Made by a program: the position numbers and the translations under genes. From Emiliania huxleyi CCMP1516 (Eukaryota; Haptophyta; Isochrysidales; Noelaerhabdaceae): DNA of 64,000 nucleotides. Shown here piece after piece: positions 1-11,300 of this stretch. The stretch is taken from NCBI RefSeq assembly GCF_000372725.1, contig NW_005201004.1:168532-232531 (forward strand), given 5' to 3'. Position 1 is the first letter of the stretch. Each line of letters starts with the position of its first letter. The notes under the pieces are model-generated. The model did not search any database. It was not told where the DNA came from and saw nothing but the letters and a program-made list of their open reading frames with translations.

Positions 1-1
1 G

Positions 2-791
2 TGCGACTCCGCCGGCTTCATCGGGCTCAAGGTGCCCAACGTGCAGCCCGTGCACAACGTCGTCAACATGGCCTTTTCCGTCATTGCCGTCCCGTCCGTC
101 ATCTCACCACATTGGCCCGGATGCAGTGGAGGCAGAGTAGATCGACGGGTGAATCGGCAGAGTGTGGCCGGTCTCCCTCTTCCCCCCCTCCCCCTCCCTC
201 CCTCCCCCCCTCGCGTCACCTCCCCCCCAGGCGGCCGTCTTCGACCGCGTGAAGCGGCAGACGCCCAACTATTCGCTGCGTATGTCCGACCTCGCCGCCG
301 CGTGCGTGCGGCCGCAGATCACAAACATCGAGCAGCGCATCGCGCGCTACAACGAGATGTACGAGCGAATCACGTCGCAGATCGCCGACGTGCCTCCGAC
401 GCCCCGCCGGTTGCGACCTGCAGGCGGCGTCTCCTCACACCGCCGCGCGTGTGCGCAGGTGGCCGAGTTCGACATCCCGCCCTACGACGAGCGCGTCCGA
501 CCGGTCAAGGACTCGCTGCAGATCAACCTGCAGATGAGCGACGAGCAGGTTGGCGCCTTCCTCGCCGCGACCAAGCGGCGCGGCATCCCGGCCGGCCTCT
601 TCGGCTCGCCCGACAACGCGCGCAACTTCCGCTGCTGGGAGTACGCGCTCCCCAAGACGGACCTCCCGCGCACCGAGCGCCTCATCAAGATCGCCATCGA
701 CATCCGCCTGCCGGCAACCTTTGAGCCGGAGGACTTTGACCAGATGGCGGCCGTCCTCCGCGCCGCGCGCGACGACGTGATGCTTGCCTGA
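2..791 (+). CDS. DegT/DnrJ/EryC1/StrS-type aminotransferase, C-terminal part (5' cut by window edge)
   Basis: This is the 3' end of a gene that begins before the window. The reading frame opens with CDSAGFIGLKVP and continues after an intron ending at 230 (polypyrimidine tract then CAG). A second intron of 69 nt (390-458, GT-AG, in phase) separates IAD from VAEFD. The stop is at 789-791. The segment YSLRMSDLAAAC followed by IEQRIARYNEMYERI, then RRGIPAGLFG and a final LPATFEPEDFDQMAAVLRAA, follows the C-terminal layout of PLP-dependent sugar aminotransferases of the DegT/DnrJ family. In that family these parts form the small domain and the mobile loop near the substrate. The PLP lysine lies upstream and is not visible. 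The first intron's donor (about 78-92) is uncertain. Assignment rests on pattern only; another fold-type I aminotransferase is possible. Confidence 0.5.
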
Positions 792-1332
792 AGGGGCGAC
801 GAGGCTTGAAGGGGCGGCCCGGCCGCTGCCGCACCGCCGCCCTCCCTCCCTCTTGGGGGCCTCTCATTATGGGGCCTCTGATGCTCGACAGCGCGAGGCC
901 CGCTGTCCCACTCCCGGACCAAAGCCGCGGCTGAGGATCTGCACACTCGTGTCCGGCTATCCTCTCTCTCCCCCCTCTCCCTCTCTCCTCTGGGCCCGTC
1001 GCGGCAGTTCGCCGTCAGCGGTCTGCCCGTTCTCTCGACGCCCCACACGACTCTCCCGCGTCTTTGTTGTTCTCTTGTGCCGCCTGTTCGGTATTTGAGT
1101 ATTTCGTGTTTTGTCAAACAAACATTGCGCGCCCCGATAACGCAGAGCCCGAGGCGACAACGAAAGCGTTCAAAGAAGAGAGAGAGAGCGTGAATTGAAA
1201 CGTGAAATCTGAAACACTCTGGAATCCTGAGACTCTGCTCTCTGGCACTGGCTGAGAATGGTGAACTGAATGCTGAAACGGCCGGGGGAACACCGACGCA
1301 CGTGCTACACGACTATTTTGGACGCACGCGCC
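792..1332. other. intergenic, no gene seen
   Basis: Non-coding stretch after the aminotransferase stop. It holds short pyrimidine runs and an AG-rich tract near 1173-1190. No open frame here shows recognisable protein motifs. Confidence 0.5.
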
Positions 1333-1809
1333 GGATTCGGTACTTCAGCTTGGTATAGTATCATCGTATTGCAGATCATACCCCAGGGCTATACCCTGAT
1401 ACCCTCTTGAGAGGACCCGCATTGGGCCCCTAGAGGATAGGCTGATACCCTGGTGGGTTACCCTTCACACCGGACACGACCCCCCTCTTCACACCTCTTC
1501 GCGCGCTGCGCGCGCGCCAAGACAGACAAACGCGCTCGAATGAGCGTCGCGCAGGAGGGAGGCGAGCGCACCACTAAGCAATGCGCTGGGAGGAGGGCGC
1601 TAATGGCGGCCGTCGTCGCGTTTGACGGGCCCGCGGCCGCAGCCGGTGCGGCTGCAGCCGCGCGAGGTGTGAATTGTCGCTTCGCTGCGCGGCCGCCGAT
1701 GATACCTTGATACCCAGCCGAGATAAGTCCCCACAGAGGCCTAGAGCATACCTTGATACCCCCTCGAGAACAATACGATGATACTATACCAAGCTGAAGT
1801 ACCGAATCC
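1333..1809. mobile_element. non-autonomous DNA transposon (MITE-like) with 39-bp terminal inverted repeats
   Basis: Bases 1333-1371 are the exact reverse complement of 1771-1809 (39 bp). The 477-bp unit has no credible transposase. Both subterminal regions carry further copies of a GATACC/TATCAAGG-like motif. A long perfect terminal inverted repeat around a short non-coding core is the hallmark of a MITE. A CCGG tetranucleotide occurs at both edges, but a clear target-site duplication could not be assigned. The family is not identified. Confidence 0.7.
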
Positions 1810-1922
1810 CGGACTGGCGAGCGGCGGCCAACGCGACGCGGCTGTTTCGCGCGCCCCCTTCCTCAAGTCCAACGAGGAAACAACGCGAAACGACTACATC
1901 TAGAGAGAGAGAGAGAGAGAGA

Positions 1923-2732
1923 ATGGCGGCGGCCTCGCGAGCTCGCTCGCTCGACCTCGAGCGAGAGAACGCGAGCGCTGCACGTCAGCCCCAACCTGCT
2001 GCGCTCTTCAAGGCCGTCGAGTCGACACTGTTTGTCGAGGCCCAGCGCAACGTGCTGCTGTGCCTACCGACCAAGAGCGGCGCCACGCTGCTGCGCCGCC
2101 TGCTCCCCGAGTTTGGCTGGAGCCTGAAACGGGCGCCGCCCGTCACCATTGCGTCCCACGCCTCCTACTTGAAAGTGGCGATTGTGCGCGAGCCGCTCTC
2201 GCGGCTGGCGGCAGCATTCGCCTACAAGGCGTCCAAGGTGGCTGCGGCCTCGCGGGAGCGTGGCGACCTCGTCCGATTCCTGAGCACGACGCGGTGGCAG
2301 CAGCTCAGCCAGGACCCGCTCCGCATGGATCGACACTTTCAGCCGCAGGTGCTCGCGTGCCGGCCCGACTTGCTGGCGTACGATGTTGTCCTCCGCTTTG
2401 AGCGGCTCGAGGCGGACGTGCGAGCCCTGCTCGAGAGGTTGGGGGCCGGCCCGGGGGCGACGGCTCGGCTGCACGCCCTCCTTGAGCGCGTCGCGGCGTG
2501 CAGCGACGACTCCTCGTGCGTGCCGAGGGAGAAGCCGGCGACGGACGCCCTCCCCGAGCGCACCCGGCGCGCCCTGCTGCAGCTCTACGGCGGAGACCTG
2601 GAGTGGTGGCGGTCGACCGGCGAGGGCGCTGCCGCCGCCGCCGCGCACCTCCAGCCAGCACGCGGGAGGCGGGGCGAGGAGGCGGTCGCGAGAGTGCGGG
2701 AAGGGGGGAGGGATCGGAGGTTGGGTGGCTGA
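1923..2732 (+). CDS. membrane/Golgi-type carbohydrate sulfotransferase (Sulfotransfer_2-like)
   Basis: Intronless frame of 269 residues starting at ATG 1923, just after an AG dinucleotide repeat. It would transfer sulfate from PAPS to a carbohydrate. The 5'-phosphosulfate loop is visible as CLPTKSGATLLRRLLPEF (about residues 46-63). The 3'-phosphate motif is KVAIVREPLSRLAAAF (about 80-95), followed by HFQPQVLACRPDLLAYD, the H...Q...C arrangement typical of HNK-1/chondroitin sulfotransferases. At 269 residues it is somewhat shorter than animal homologues. There is no strong N-terminal membrane anchor, so localisation is uncertain. The C-terminal 40 residues are low-complexity Ala/Arg/Gly and may not be conserved. 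Confidence 0.7.
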   Translation: MAAASRARSLDLERENASAARQPQPAALFKAVESTLFVEAQRNVLLCLPTKSGATLLRRLLPEFGWSLKRAPPVTIASHASYLKVAIVREPLSRLAAAFAYKASKVAAASRERGDLVRFLSTTRWQQLSQDPLRMDRHFQPQVLACRPDLLAYDVVLRFERLEADVRALLERLGAGPGATARLHALLERVAACSDDSSCVPREKPATDALPERTRRALLQLYGGDLEWWRSTGEGAAAAAAHLQPARGRRGEEAVARVREGGRDRRLGG

Positions 2733-3249
2733 TCCGAAATAGTAGTGTAACGAGCTGGTGGAACCTATATGGGGAGGTGAGAGTACCAGATTGTGCGCCC
2801 GGGGCAGACGCCAGAGCTCCATATGAGAATGACCACGAGCAGAGACGGGGAGACGCACACTCAGCTAGTAACTTCGAGCTAGAGAGAGTAGAGTCCCGCC
2901 CGCACTGCGCTCTGCGCGCCCGGCGCAGCTGCCACAGACCGCACGGCCCTGTGAGTGTCCAGGTGCTCAAGGCTAGGGGCTCATATAGTTGTGAGAGCAA
3001 CCTTCCTGTCATTTTCCTGATAACCCGCGCGGAAAATGCACACGCCTTGTGGAGAGAGAGGGCACTCTGCACTGCGGAGCTCGCGTCCCTATCGATCCCG
3101 CTATACCGTAGCCGTATTCACTCCTGGTCGCTGCACTAGAGGTGCCAGGAGACAGTGGACCATGCATAAATCTCTTCACTCTCGGATTCACCTCTCTCCA
3201 CTCTCGGATACGTTCGAACACAGAGCCCTCCCCCCCTTCACCCTTTTCA
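2733..3249. other. intergenic between convergent genes
   Basis: Shared 3' region of the sulfotransferase (+) and the F-box/RCC1 gene (-). No conserved open frame or RNA gene was recognised. Confidence 0.5.
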
Positions 3250-4668
3250 TCACTGCCCCAGCGCCCACACCTCGATCTTCTTGGGCAGCAGTTGGTTCGC
3301 CAGGTCCTCTCCGTGGCCTAGGCAGCCGTCCTCGCCCTTGCCCCAGGTGAAGATAGCGCCGGCGCCGGCGTTGGCGATGCTGTTGCTGTATCCTGCCGAC
3401 ACATCGACGACGCGCTGGCCAGCCAAGGCCTCGACCTTCTTCGGCAGCAGCTGGTTCTGGCGGTCGCCGTGGCCAAGCTCGCCCCAGGCTCCACGGCCCC
3501 AGCTCCACACGGCGCCGTCGGCGGTGAGGGCGATGCTGTGCGCGGCTCCAGCCGACACACCGATGGCGCGCTGGCCAGCAAAGGCCTCGACCTTCTTGGG
3601 CAGGAGCCGGTTCTGCTCGTCACCGTGGCCCAGCTTGCCATCCTCGCCATCGCCCCAGCTCCAGACGGCACCGTCGGCGGTGAGGGCGAGGCTGTGCGCG
3701 GCTCCAGCCGACACAGCGACGGCGCGCTGGCCAGCAAAGGCCTCGACCTTCTTGGGCAGGAGCTGGCGCTGCGTGTCGCCGTGGCCCAATCGGCCTTCGC
3801 CTCCATGGCCCCAGCTCCAGACAGCGCCGTCAGTGGTGATGGCGAGGCTGTGGGCAACTCCAGCCGACACAGTGACGACGCGCCGGCCAGTCAAAGCCTC
3901 GACCTTCTTGGGCAGCAGCTGGTTCTGCGTGTCGCCGTGGCCCACCTGGCCAAAGTATCCCCAGCCCCAGCTCCAGACGGCGCCGTCAGCGGTGGTGGCG
4001 AGGCTGTGGTGGGCTCCAGCGGACACAGCGCTGACGCGCTGGTCAGCAAAGGCCTCGACCTTCTTCGGCTGCAGCTGGTCCTGCTGGTCTTCGTGGCCCA
4101 GCATGCCAAAGGCTCCTAAGCCCCAACTCCAGACAGCGCCGTCGGCAGTTAGGGCGAGGCTGTGGCGGGCTCCAGCCGACACGCTCACGGCACGGAGAGG
4201 AGAGGGGAGGAGGGTCGGCGTGTTGAGCCGCGTCACGCCCTCGTCGTGCCCGAGCAGTCCTGGAAGGTAGGGCGCCCCTGAACCGCACGACGACAGCCGC
4301 CCCTCGCCGTCGATGAAGAGGCTGTGCCGTTCGCTTCCCGCCGCCCTCGCCGGCGGGTTGGACTCGCGAAGCAGCACAGCGAAGCACAGCCACTGCACGA
4401 CGCAACGCTCGCCCTCTGGCAGCGCCGGCAGCTCGAAGCCGCGCTCCTGCGCCCACAAGCGGATGCCCTCCTCTGCAAGCGAGGCGTGAAAGAGCAGCGA
4501 GACGGGCGCGGCGCGAGCGATGTCGGCGGGGCTGTCGCAGCGAGAGAGGACGCGCTCGAGGAGCTCCCTGGGGAGGTCGAGGAGCCGGGCGGGCGGCGGC
4601 GCGTCTGGCGAGGGGGCGGCGGTGGCGGAGGTGAGGCTGCGCGAGCGGCGGCGCGGCGGGGGGGACAT
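3250..4668 (-). CDS. F-box plus RCC1-repeat (beta-propeller) protein, copy 1, intact
   Basis: Intronless 472-residue frame, ATG at 4668, stop at 3250. Residues about 28-80 resemble an F-box (LLDLPRELLERVLSRC, then SPADIARAAPVSLLFHASL), suggesting an SCF ubiquitin-ligase substrate adaptor. From about residue 165 to the end run seven RCC1 blades of about 53 residues, each with VSAGAAHSLALTADGAVWSW, LGHGD and LLPKKVEA. The blades are nearly identical to each other at DNA level, much more alike than in ordinary RCC1 proteins. This points to recent unequal exchange or gene conversion. The substrate is unknown. A damaged paralogue with fewer blades lies at 14,017-14,985. Confidence 0.85.
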   Translation of the reverse strand: MSPPPRRRSRSLTSATAAPSPDAPPPARLLDLPRELLERVLSRCDSPADIARAAPVSLLFHASLAEEGIRLWAQERGFELPALPEGERCVVQWLCFAVLLRESNPPARAAGSERHSLFIDGEGRLSSCGSGAPYLPGLLGHDEGVTRLNTPTLLPSPLRAVSVSAGARHSLALTADGAVWSWGLGAFGMLGHEDQQDQLQPKKVEAFADQRVSAVSAGAHHSLATTADGAVWSWGWGYFGQVGHGDTQNQLLPKKVEALTGRRVVTVSAGVAHSLAITTDGAVWSWGHGGEGRLGHGDTQRQLLPKKVEAFAGQRAVAVSAGAAHSLALTADGAVWSWGDGEDGKLGHGDEQNRLLPKKVEAFAGQRAIGVSAGAAHSIALTADGAVWSWGRGAWGELGHGDRQNQLLPKKVEALAGQRVVDVSAGYSNSIANAGAGAIFTWGKGEDGCLGHGEDLANQLLPKKIEVWALGQ

Positions 4669-4704
4669 CGCAAAGAAAGAATTCGCCGCCCGAATTCGCG
4701 GAAC

Positions 4705-4770
4705 TTATCGAAACCCTCCCCTCCCTCCCTTGTTTTGTCCGTTTTCCTTCTTTCTTTCTTATCGAAACCC
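4705..4770 (-). mobile_element. ultra-short LINE-A tail insertion (about 42 bp) with 12-bp target-site duplication
   Basis: The direct repeat TTATCGAAACCC occurs at 4705-4716 and 4759-4770. Between them lie 42 bp ending in TTTTGTCCGTTTTCCTTC plus TTTC repeats. This matches the extreme 3' end of the LINE-A family seen in full at 57,456-58,743. Strand is given relative to the adjacent RCC1 gene; the tail itself reads 5'-3' on +. It sits about 40-100 bp upstream of the RCC1 start codon. Confidence 0.75.
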
Positions 4771-5390
4771 ATACATCCCACGGCGCGGGCGCAGGGGCGC
4801 AGGCCGGAGACGGCGCGGGCGCGAGGGCGCAGGCCGAGGTCGCCTTTGACGGAGGCGAGGTTCGGGCGCGCGGCGGGGAGCCGGAGATGTGCGCGCGTTC
4901 TTCCTCTGTCGCTCTCTGAACAGAAGATAGAGGAGGTCTCTCTCTCTCTGAACAGCACACCGAACGAACGAACTTTGCGGCCTGCTTTTCTTCATAAGTG
5001 CTAAGTTCGAACGGAGTTCACGTACGATTTGTTCGTTTGTGCCTCTCCTCGTTCTCTCTCCTCCTTCCTCTGCCTCATACATTTTTATTTTTTTTCTTTT
5101 TTGCACATCGGAATTCCGAGAATTATCCCCCCTGGCACATCGCATGCACACACAATTGGACGCCCGCACGCACACCACACTCGACTGTGGCACTGTGTTC
5201 GTCCTCCTAAAGCTTCTGTCTACTTCCTGCTACGGTAGTCTCCTGCTCTCCGGCCCCGCCCGCCCTGTCCACGCGCGCGCTAGGCGGGCAGTCACGACGG
5301 CCGTGTCATACCTCGCCACAGGTTCCACTTGCCGCCTGAGCCAAGCCCGCTCTTTTTCCGCCCGCTCTCAGGCGCGGTTTTGCTTACGAG
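4771..5390. other. intergenic, divergent promoter region
   Basis: Lies between the minus-strand F-box/RCC1 gene and the plus-strand megasynthase gene, so it should hold both promoters. A T-rich tract occurs at 5085-5102. No gene was recognised. Confidence 0.45.
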
Positions 5391-8300
5391 ATGGCTCCAA
5401 CCTGTGTCTTCCTGTTTGCTGGCGAGGGTGCGCACTCCGCTCTGAGCGAGGATGAGCTGCGCGAGCTCACAAGCCTCCTCGCCTCCAGCCCCTCCTTCTC
5501 CCGCGTGGACGGGGCCCTTCGCGAACTCGTGTCTATGGGCGTCGAGCAGTTTCTGGCTGCCAATCTTGGCCGCCACTCCGCGCCGCACTCGCCCGTGGTG
5601 ACGACGGTCCTCAACCTACTCCTCGCCGACATGTGGCGCGGCTGGGTCCGCCTCCCCCTCCCCCCACCCTCTCCCGCCGTCCATGGCCCGCCCGCTTCTC
5701 AGCCCGCGGCGCCGCTCTCCGCCTTCACCTCTCGCCGAGTTGACCATCGGGCCTCCCCCCGCGCCCTCAGGGCCACGAGCCACGCGTCGTCGTCGGGCAC
5801 TCGGTCGGCGAGATCGCGGCGGCGCACGTGGCGGGCCTGCTCAGCGTCGAGGAGGCGCTGCGTGTGGCGCTCGAGACGGGCAAGGTCGCGGGCGCGCTGC
5901 CTGGGTCGATGGTGCACACGACCGTGCCGGAGGACCAGCTGCACCTGCTCCCCTCGGCCGAGATGCACCTCGCCGCCGTCAACTGCCGCGAGGGAAAGTC
6001 GCAGCTCTCCGTCTCCCTCTGCGGACCTCAGGAGGCGGCCGACAAGTGGCTGGCACGCGACGAGACGGCGGTCCGCCTCCGGCCCGCCCACCCGTGGCAC
6101 CACCCGGCGTACGCCACCACGGAGGCGTTCGCCGCGTCGGAGTGGCCCGTCTCGCGCCCGGCCGCCGCGGGCGCCGCCACCTTCATCTCCGCCGTCCAGC
6201 CGGGCGCGTGCGACCTGCTGGACGGCGGCTACTGGCGCAAGTGGCTCACGTCGCCCGTCCAGTTCCAGCCCGCGCTCGAGGCGGCGGCGCGCGCCATCGC
6301 CGAGGGGGAGGGCGGCGAGACGTACGTCGTGCAGATCGGCGCCCACCCCGTCCTCTCCGGCGCGGTGAGCGCGCTCGGCGCCTCGCTCGCTCAGCACGGG
6401 CGCAAGCTGGCGGCGCAGTGCGCGAGCATGTGCCGCAAAGTTGGCGGCCTCCAGTACCTGCGCGAGCAGCGGGCGCTCCTCAAGGCCGCGGGGCTGCTCG
6501 ACGCGCCTCTGCGCGCCGCCCTGGCGGAGCAGCTCGCCCAGGGCCGTCTCGACCTGCCCGAGACGCCCGAGCGCGGCCCGCTCCGCCCCGTGCCCGACGT
6601 GGCGTTCGCCGAGCAAGGCATCGCGTCGAGGATGCACGTCTTCCTCGCCGCGCGGCTCTCGGCCCTCTTCCCGGGCGTCGAGCCGCACGACCTGTACCGC
6701 TTCACCTCGCTCGCGCTCCTCGCCGAGCGGTGGGACGCGCCGGCGGATTCGGCCGCCGCCGCCCGCGGCGGCCGTGGCGCCGCGGCCGACACTAGCCTGG
6801 ACGTGCTCGGCTGGGGCCTGCACCTGCCGCCCGACCTCCACTCGAGCGACGCCGTCTGGTCGGCGCTGCTGCGCGACGCGCGGGCGATCCGCGCGTCGCC
6901 GCGCGGCGCAAAGGGCGAGCTCCCCTCCGGCTTCCTCGACCCGCCCTTCGACGGCGCCGCCTCCAAGGCGGCGGCGCAGGCGTCGGGCGTCGACGCAGTC
7001 GAGGCGGGCGCGATGGACCCGCAGCACGGACTCGCTCTCAAGCTGACTAAGGAGATGTTCGAGCACTGCGGCGCGGAGGCGGAGGCGGCGGTGCTCGCCA
7101 ACAAGGAGCGCGTCGGCGTCTACCTCGGCCTCTGGCAGGAGGCCAACGAGCACAAGCGCTCCGCCTTCGCCGCCATCGGCTCCTCGCTCTCGGCGATGGC
7201 GGCGCGAGTCGCAAACGCATACGACCTCCAGGGCCCGGCCACGACGGTCAACACGGCGTGCTCGTCCGCGCTCGTGGCCGTCGACGCGGCGATGCGCGAC
7301 GTGCGCGCCGGCCGCGTCGACTACGCCATCGTCGGCGGCATCAACATCCTCGCCTCGGAGCAGCCCTTCGTCGACCTCAAGCGCGCGTCGATGCTCTCGC
7401 CGACGGCGCGCTGCCACACCTTCTCCGCCGCCGCCGACGGCTACGTGCGCGCCGAGGGCGGCGTCGTCTTCCTGCTGCGCTCAACCTCGGCACCGGCACC
7501 GGCGCTCATCCCGCGCGCCACCGTCATCGGCAGCGCGGTCAACCAAAACAGCCGGCGCAAGCCCATCACCGCCGTCGACCCGCTGGCGCAGGAGCGCGTG
7601 ATCCGCGCCGCGTGCGAGGACGCCGGCGTGCTGCCGCGCGACCTCGCCGCCGTGGAGATGCACGGCACCGGCACCAAGCTCGGCGACCCGGTCGAGATCT
7701 CGGCGCTTGCCGCGGTGACGGCGGGCCCGGGCGCGCCGTGCACGCTCACCGCCGCAAAGATGCACTTTGGCCACCTCGAGTCGGCGGCGGGAGCGGTCGG
7801 CATGCTCAAGGCCGTCCTAATGCTCGAGCACGGCCAGATCCCGCCCTTCGCCGTCGACAGCCCCGGCGTCAACCCGGCGGTGCAAAAGGCGATGCTCGGC
7901 TCGCGGCTCCGCATCCCCGGGCCGGGCGGAGAGACCCTCGCGCCGGGCTCGCTCGTCGGCGTGAGCTCGTTTGGCTTCGCCGGCAGCAACGCCCACATCG
8001 TCGTGCGCGGCGTCGGAGGCGACGCGCCCGCCCCTGCCCTCGCCTCCGGCGAGCGGCAGCCTCCGCGGCAGGCCCCCGCCGTGACGGCGCCGCCGCCCCC
8101 GGCGGGCGACCAGGGCGGGGCTCCGGCTCCGCTGTCGGCCAAGTCGCCCGCGGCGCGCGCCGCCTCTCCGACCGTCGTGACGGTGAGCAAGATCTGCGCT
8201 GAGATCCTCGGCACGTCGGGACCTCTGAGCACGTCGGCCTCGCTGATGGACCTCGGCATCGACTCGCTCGGCTTCGCCGAGCTGGTGCTGCAGCTCGAGG

Positions 8301-11300
8301 GTGCGTTCGGCGACGGCGTCATCACGGTCGACGACATCATGGACGCGCCCTCCATCGGCCAGATCGCGGCCAAGCTCGCGGGAGGCGACGTGTCCGACAC
8401 GCCGCACCTTCCCGTCGGCAGCACGCCCACCGCGCCGAGGGCGCCGCCGGTCCAGACGGCGGACACCACCAAGGCTGGTCAGCCTGCGCCCGCCTCGTCG
8501 ACGGTCCAGTCCATCTGCGGCATCATCCTCGGCAAGCCCGCAAAGGAGCTCGGCCTGGACGCCTCGCTGATGGACCTCGGCATCGACTCGCTCGGCTTCG
8601 CCGAGCTGGTGCTGCAGCTCGAGGGCGCGTTCGGCGACGGCGTCATCACAGTCGACGACATCATGGACGCGCCCTCCATCGGCCAGATCGCGGCCAAGCT
8701 CTCGGGCGTCGCCTCGATCACCGTGACCGCCACCGCCCCGACCGCGGCGGTTCGTGCGGTCCACGACAGCCAGCGCCCCGCGCCCGTCAAGGACGGGCCC
8801 GCTGTCTCGCCCAACCCGCTGTCTTCGGCCTGGCCAACGAGCCCCGGCTTCCACACGCCGGCGACGCCGGCGGCCACGCCCCTCGCCGCGGGCGTCAACT
8901 CGGCGGTGCTCGAGCGGCTGAGCATGCTCGAGTCTGCGTGCAAGGAGCTGCGCTCGCTCGTCGTCGCCTCGACGCCGAGCGGCGGTGAGCTCCCGTCCCT
9001 GCAGCTCGCGCCCGACACCGCGGCGCTCGTGAGCCAGCCCGCCGCCGAGGCGCCAAAGCCCCAGCCCAAGCTCTGGATCCAGACGACGCACGTGGGTAGT
9101 CTGCCACGCGCGCCCAACGCGAGCGACACGGGCAAGATCATCAGCCAGCAGGTCGACGTGGGCCTCGACATCATCAACGACGGCGAGTGGAGTCGCGACA
9201 ACTACGTCGCCGACATGCTCCAGCGCATCGACGGCGTCGGCCTCGGCGCGGGCGTGGTGATGAGCGAGGGGTGGTCGTGCGTCTGCGAGATGCCGTGCGC
9301 CACCGACATGCGCACCGTGCCCGTGTACGCGAACCGCTTCACCGGCGCGAATGGGCTCATCACGCTCAACCCGCGCCGCGTCGCGCAAGCCAACATGGCG
9401 TGCCACGCCCGCCCCACCTACGTGCTCTCCGGCGCGCAGCAGGTCCGCGAGACGGTGCGGCCGCTGCTCGAGTCGCTCGCGGCGGCGGGCCGCTCGCCGT
9501 CCGACTCGTTCTGGAGCGCGCCGTCGCCGGGCACGATGGCCGTCTTCTGCGAGGACCGCTTCTTCCAGGACCACGTGATGTACGTGCGCGCGCTGGCCGA
9601 AGCGATGCGGCCCGAGTACGAGGCGATCGCGGCGACCGGCCTGCAGCTGCAGATCGACTGCCCCGACCTCGCCATGGGCCGCCACACGCGCCACGCCGAC
9701 CTGAGCGACGAGGCCTTCCTCGCCGTCGCGGAGGCGAACGTCGAGGCGCTCAACTACGCGCTCGAGAACATCCCGATGGAGCAGGTCCGCATCCACGTGT
9801 GCTGGGGCAACTACGCCGGCCCGCACCACCACGACATCGCCGCGGCCGAGATCTGGCCGGTGGTCGCCAAGGTCAAGGCGAAGTTCATCCTCACCGAGGC
9901 GGCCAACCCGCGGCACGCGCAGGACGCCAAGGCCTTTGAGGACGCGTGCGCGCGCGGCCTCTTCGAGGCGCCAAAGGTGATCGTCCCCGGCGTGATCGAC
10001 ACGACCGCCGCGCGGGTCGAGCACCCCGCCCTCGTCGCCGAGCGGCTGCTCCGCTTCGTCAAGGCGGTTGGTCACCCGTCGCGCGTTATCGCCGGGACGG
10101 ACTGCGGGATGGCGACCACCGCAAAGTCGTCCGCCATCACGTCCGACATCGCGTGGCTCAAGCTCGAGGCGCTCGTCGAGGGCGCCGCGCTCGCCACCAA
10201 GATGCTCCTCGAGGTGTCTGCGCCCGTCCCGATGCCCGGGCCCAAGCTCAACCCGACGCCCTTCCGCGCCGCCGTCATCTGCGACGCGGCGAGCGCCGCG
10301 CCGTCGGAGCTCGTCGCCGAGCTGCAGCGGCGCACCTCCTCCACCGACCTCTTCGGCGCGTCGGCGGGCAAGGGCGTCGAGGCGACGGCGGTGGAGGCCT
10401 TCGAGAAGCTCCGCTGGGCGGTCGACTTCCCGCTCGCCGTCGTGGCCGTCGGGCCGATGGCGCAGTCGGCGGCGGTGCGGCTCGCGGCGCTGCTGCGCCA
10501 GGCGTCCTCGGGCGCCTCGCGCCGGCCGTGCGAGCTCTTCTTCGCCGGCGAGGCCGCGGCGAGCCCGTCCGGCGTGAACGCCGTCAAGGGGTCGCCGCCC
10601 GCGATGGCGACCGCCATCTCGACCGCCATGCTCGCAAACACGGGCTTCGACAAGCGCGCGCTGCTGCACGGCCGCAACGCCAAGCCGCTCCCCGAGGAGG
10701 TGGACGTCGTGGTGATCGGCGCCGGCCTGCTCGGCCTTATGGCGGCCGCGCGCCTAAAGAAGAACGGCCACAAGGTCGCCGTGCTCGAGCAGCGCTCCAT
10801 CGTCGGCGGGATCTGGTCCATGTACGCCAACTCGACGTCGCAGGTCAACTCGTCCGAGGGCGGCTACAACATCAAGGACCTGCTGCCCGAGGGGAGCCCG
10901 CGCAAGGCGGCGGACAACCGCGACCACTCGACCGCGGCCGAGATCCTCAAGGACATCGCCGCCCTCGGCGACTCGCTCGCCGACGTCATCTACACGCGCG
11001 TGAGCGTCGCAAAGGTGCTCGGCACCAACGGCGACTACACGACCGTCGTCTCGGACCTCAACGCGGGCGACGAGGGCGCCGCCGCCGTCGTCCGCTCGAC
11101 CGGCGTCGTGCTCGCCATCAACGACCGCGTCGGCCTGCCGCGCCCGCTGCGCGTGCCGGGCATGAACCGCTTCAGCGGTGTCATGGCGGACGGCACCTCG
11201 GACGCGCTGTCCGGCGTCTCGTGGCAGGGCAAGCGCGTCGTCGTCTTCGGCATGGGCGCCTTCGCCGTCGAGAACGTGCGCACGGCGCTCGAGAGCGGCG

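Noticed and set aside
9187-9939. Separate gene in another frame of the MetE-like part
   Set aside because: Composition is Arg/Ala/His shadow of the megasynthase; the correct frame is continuous with the ACPs.
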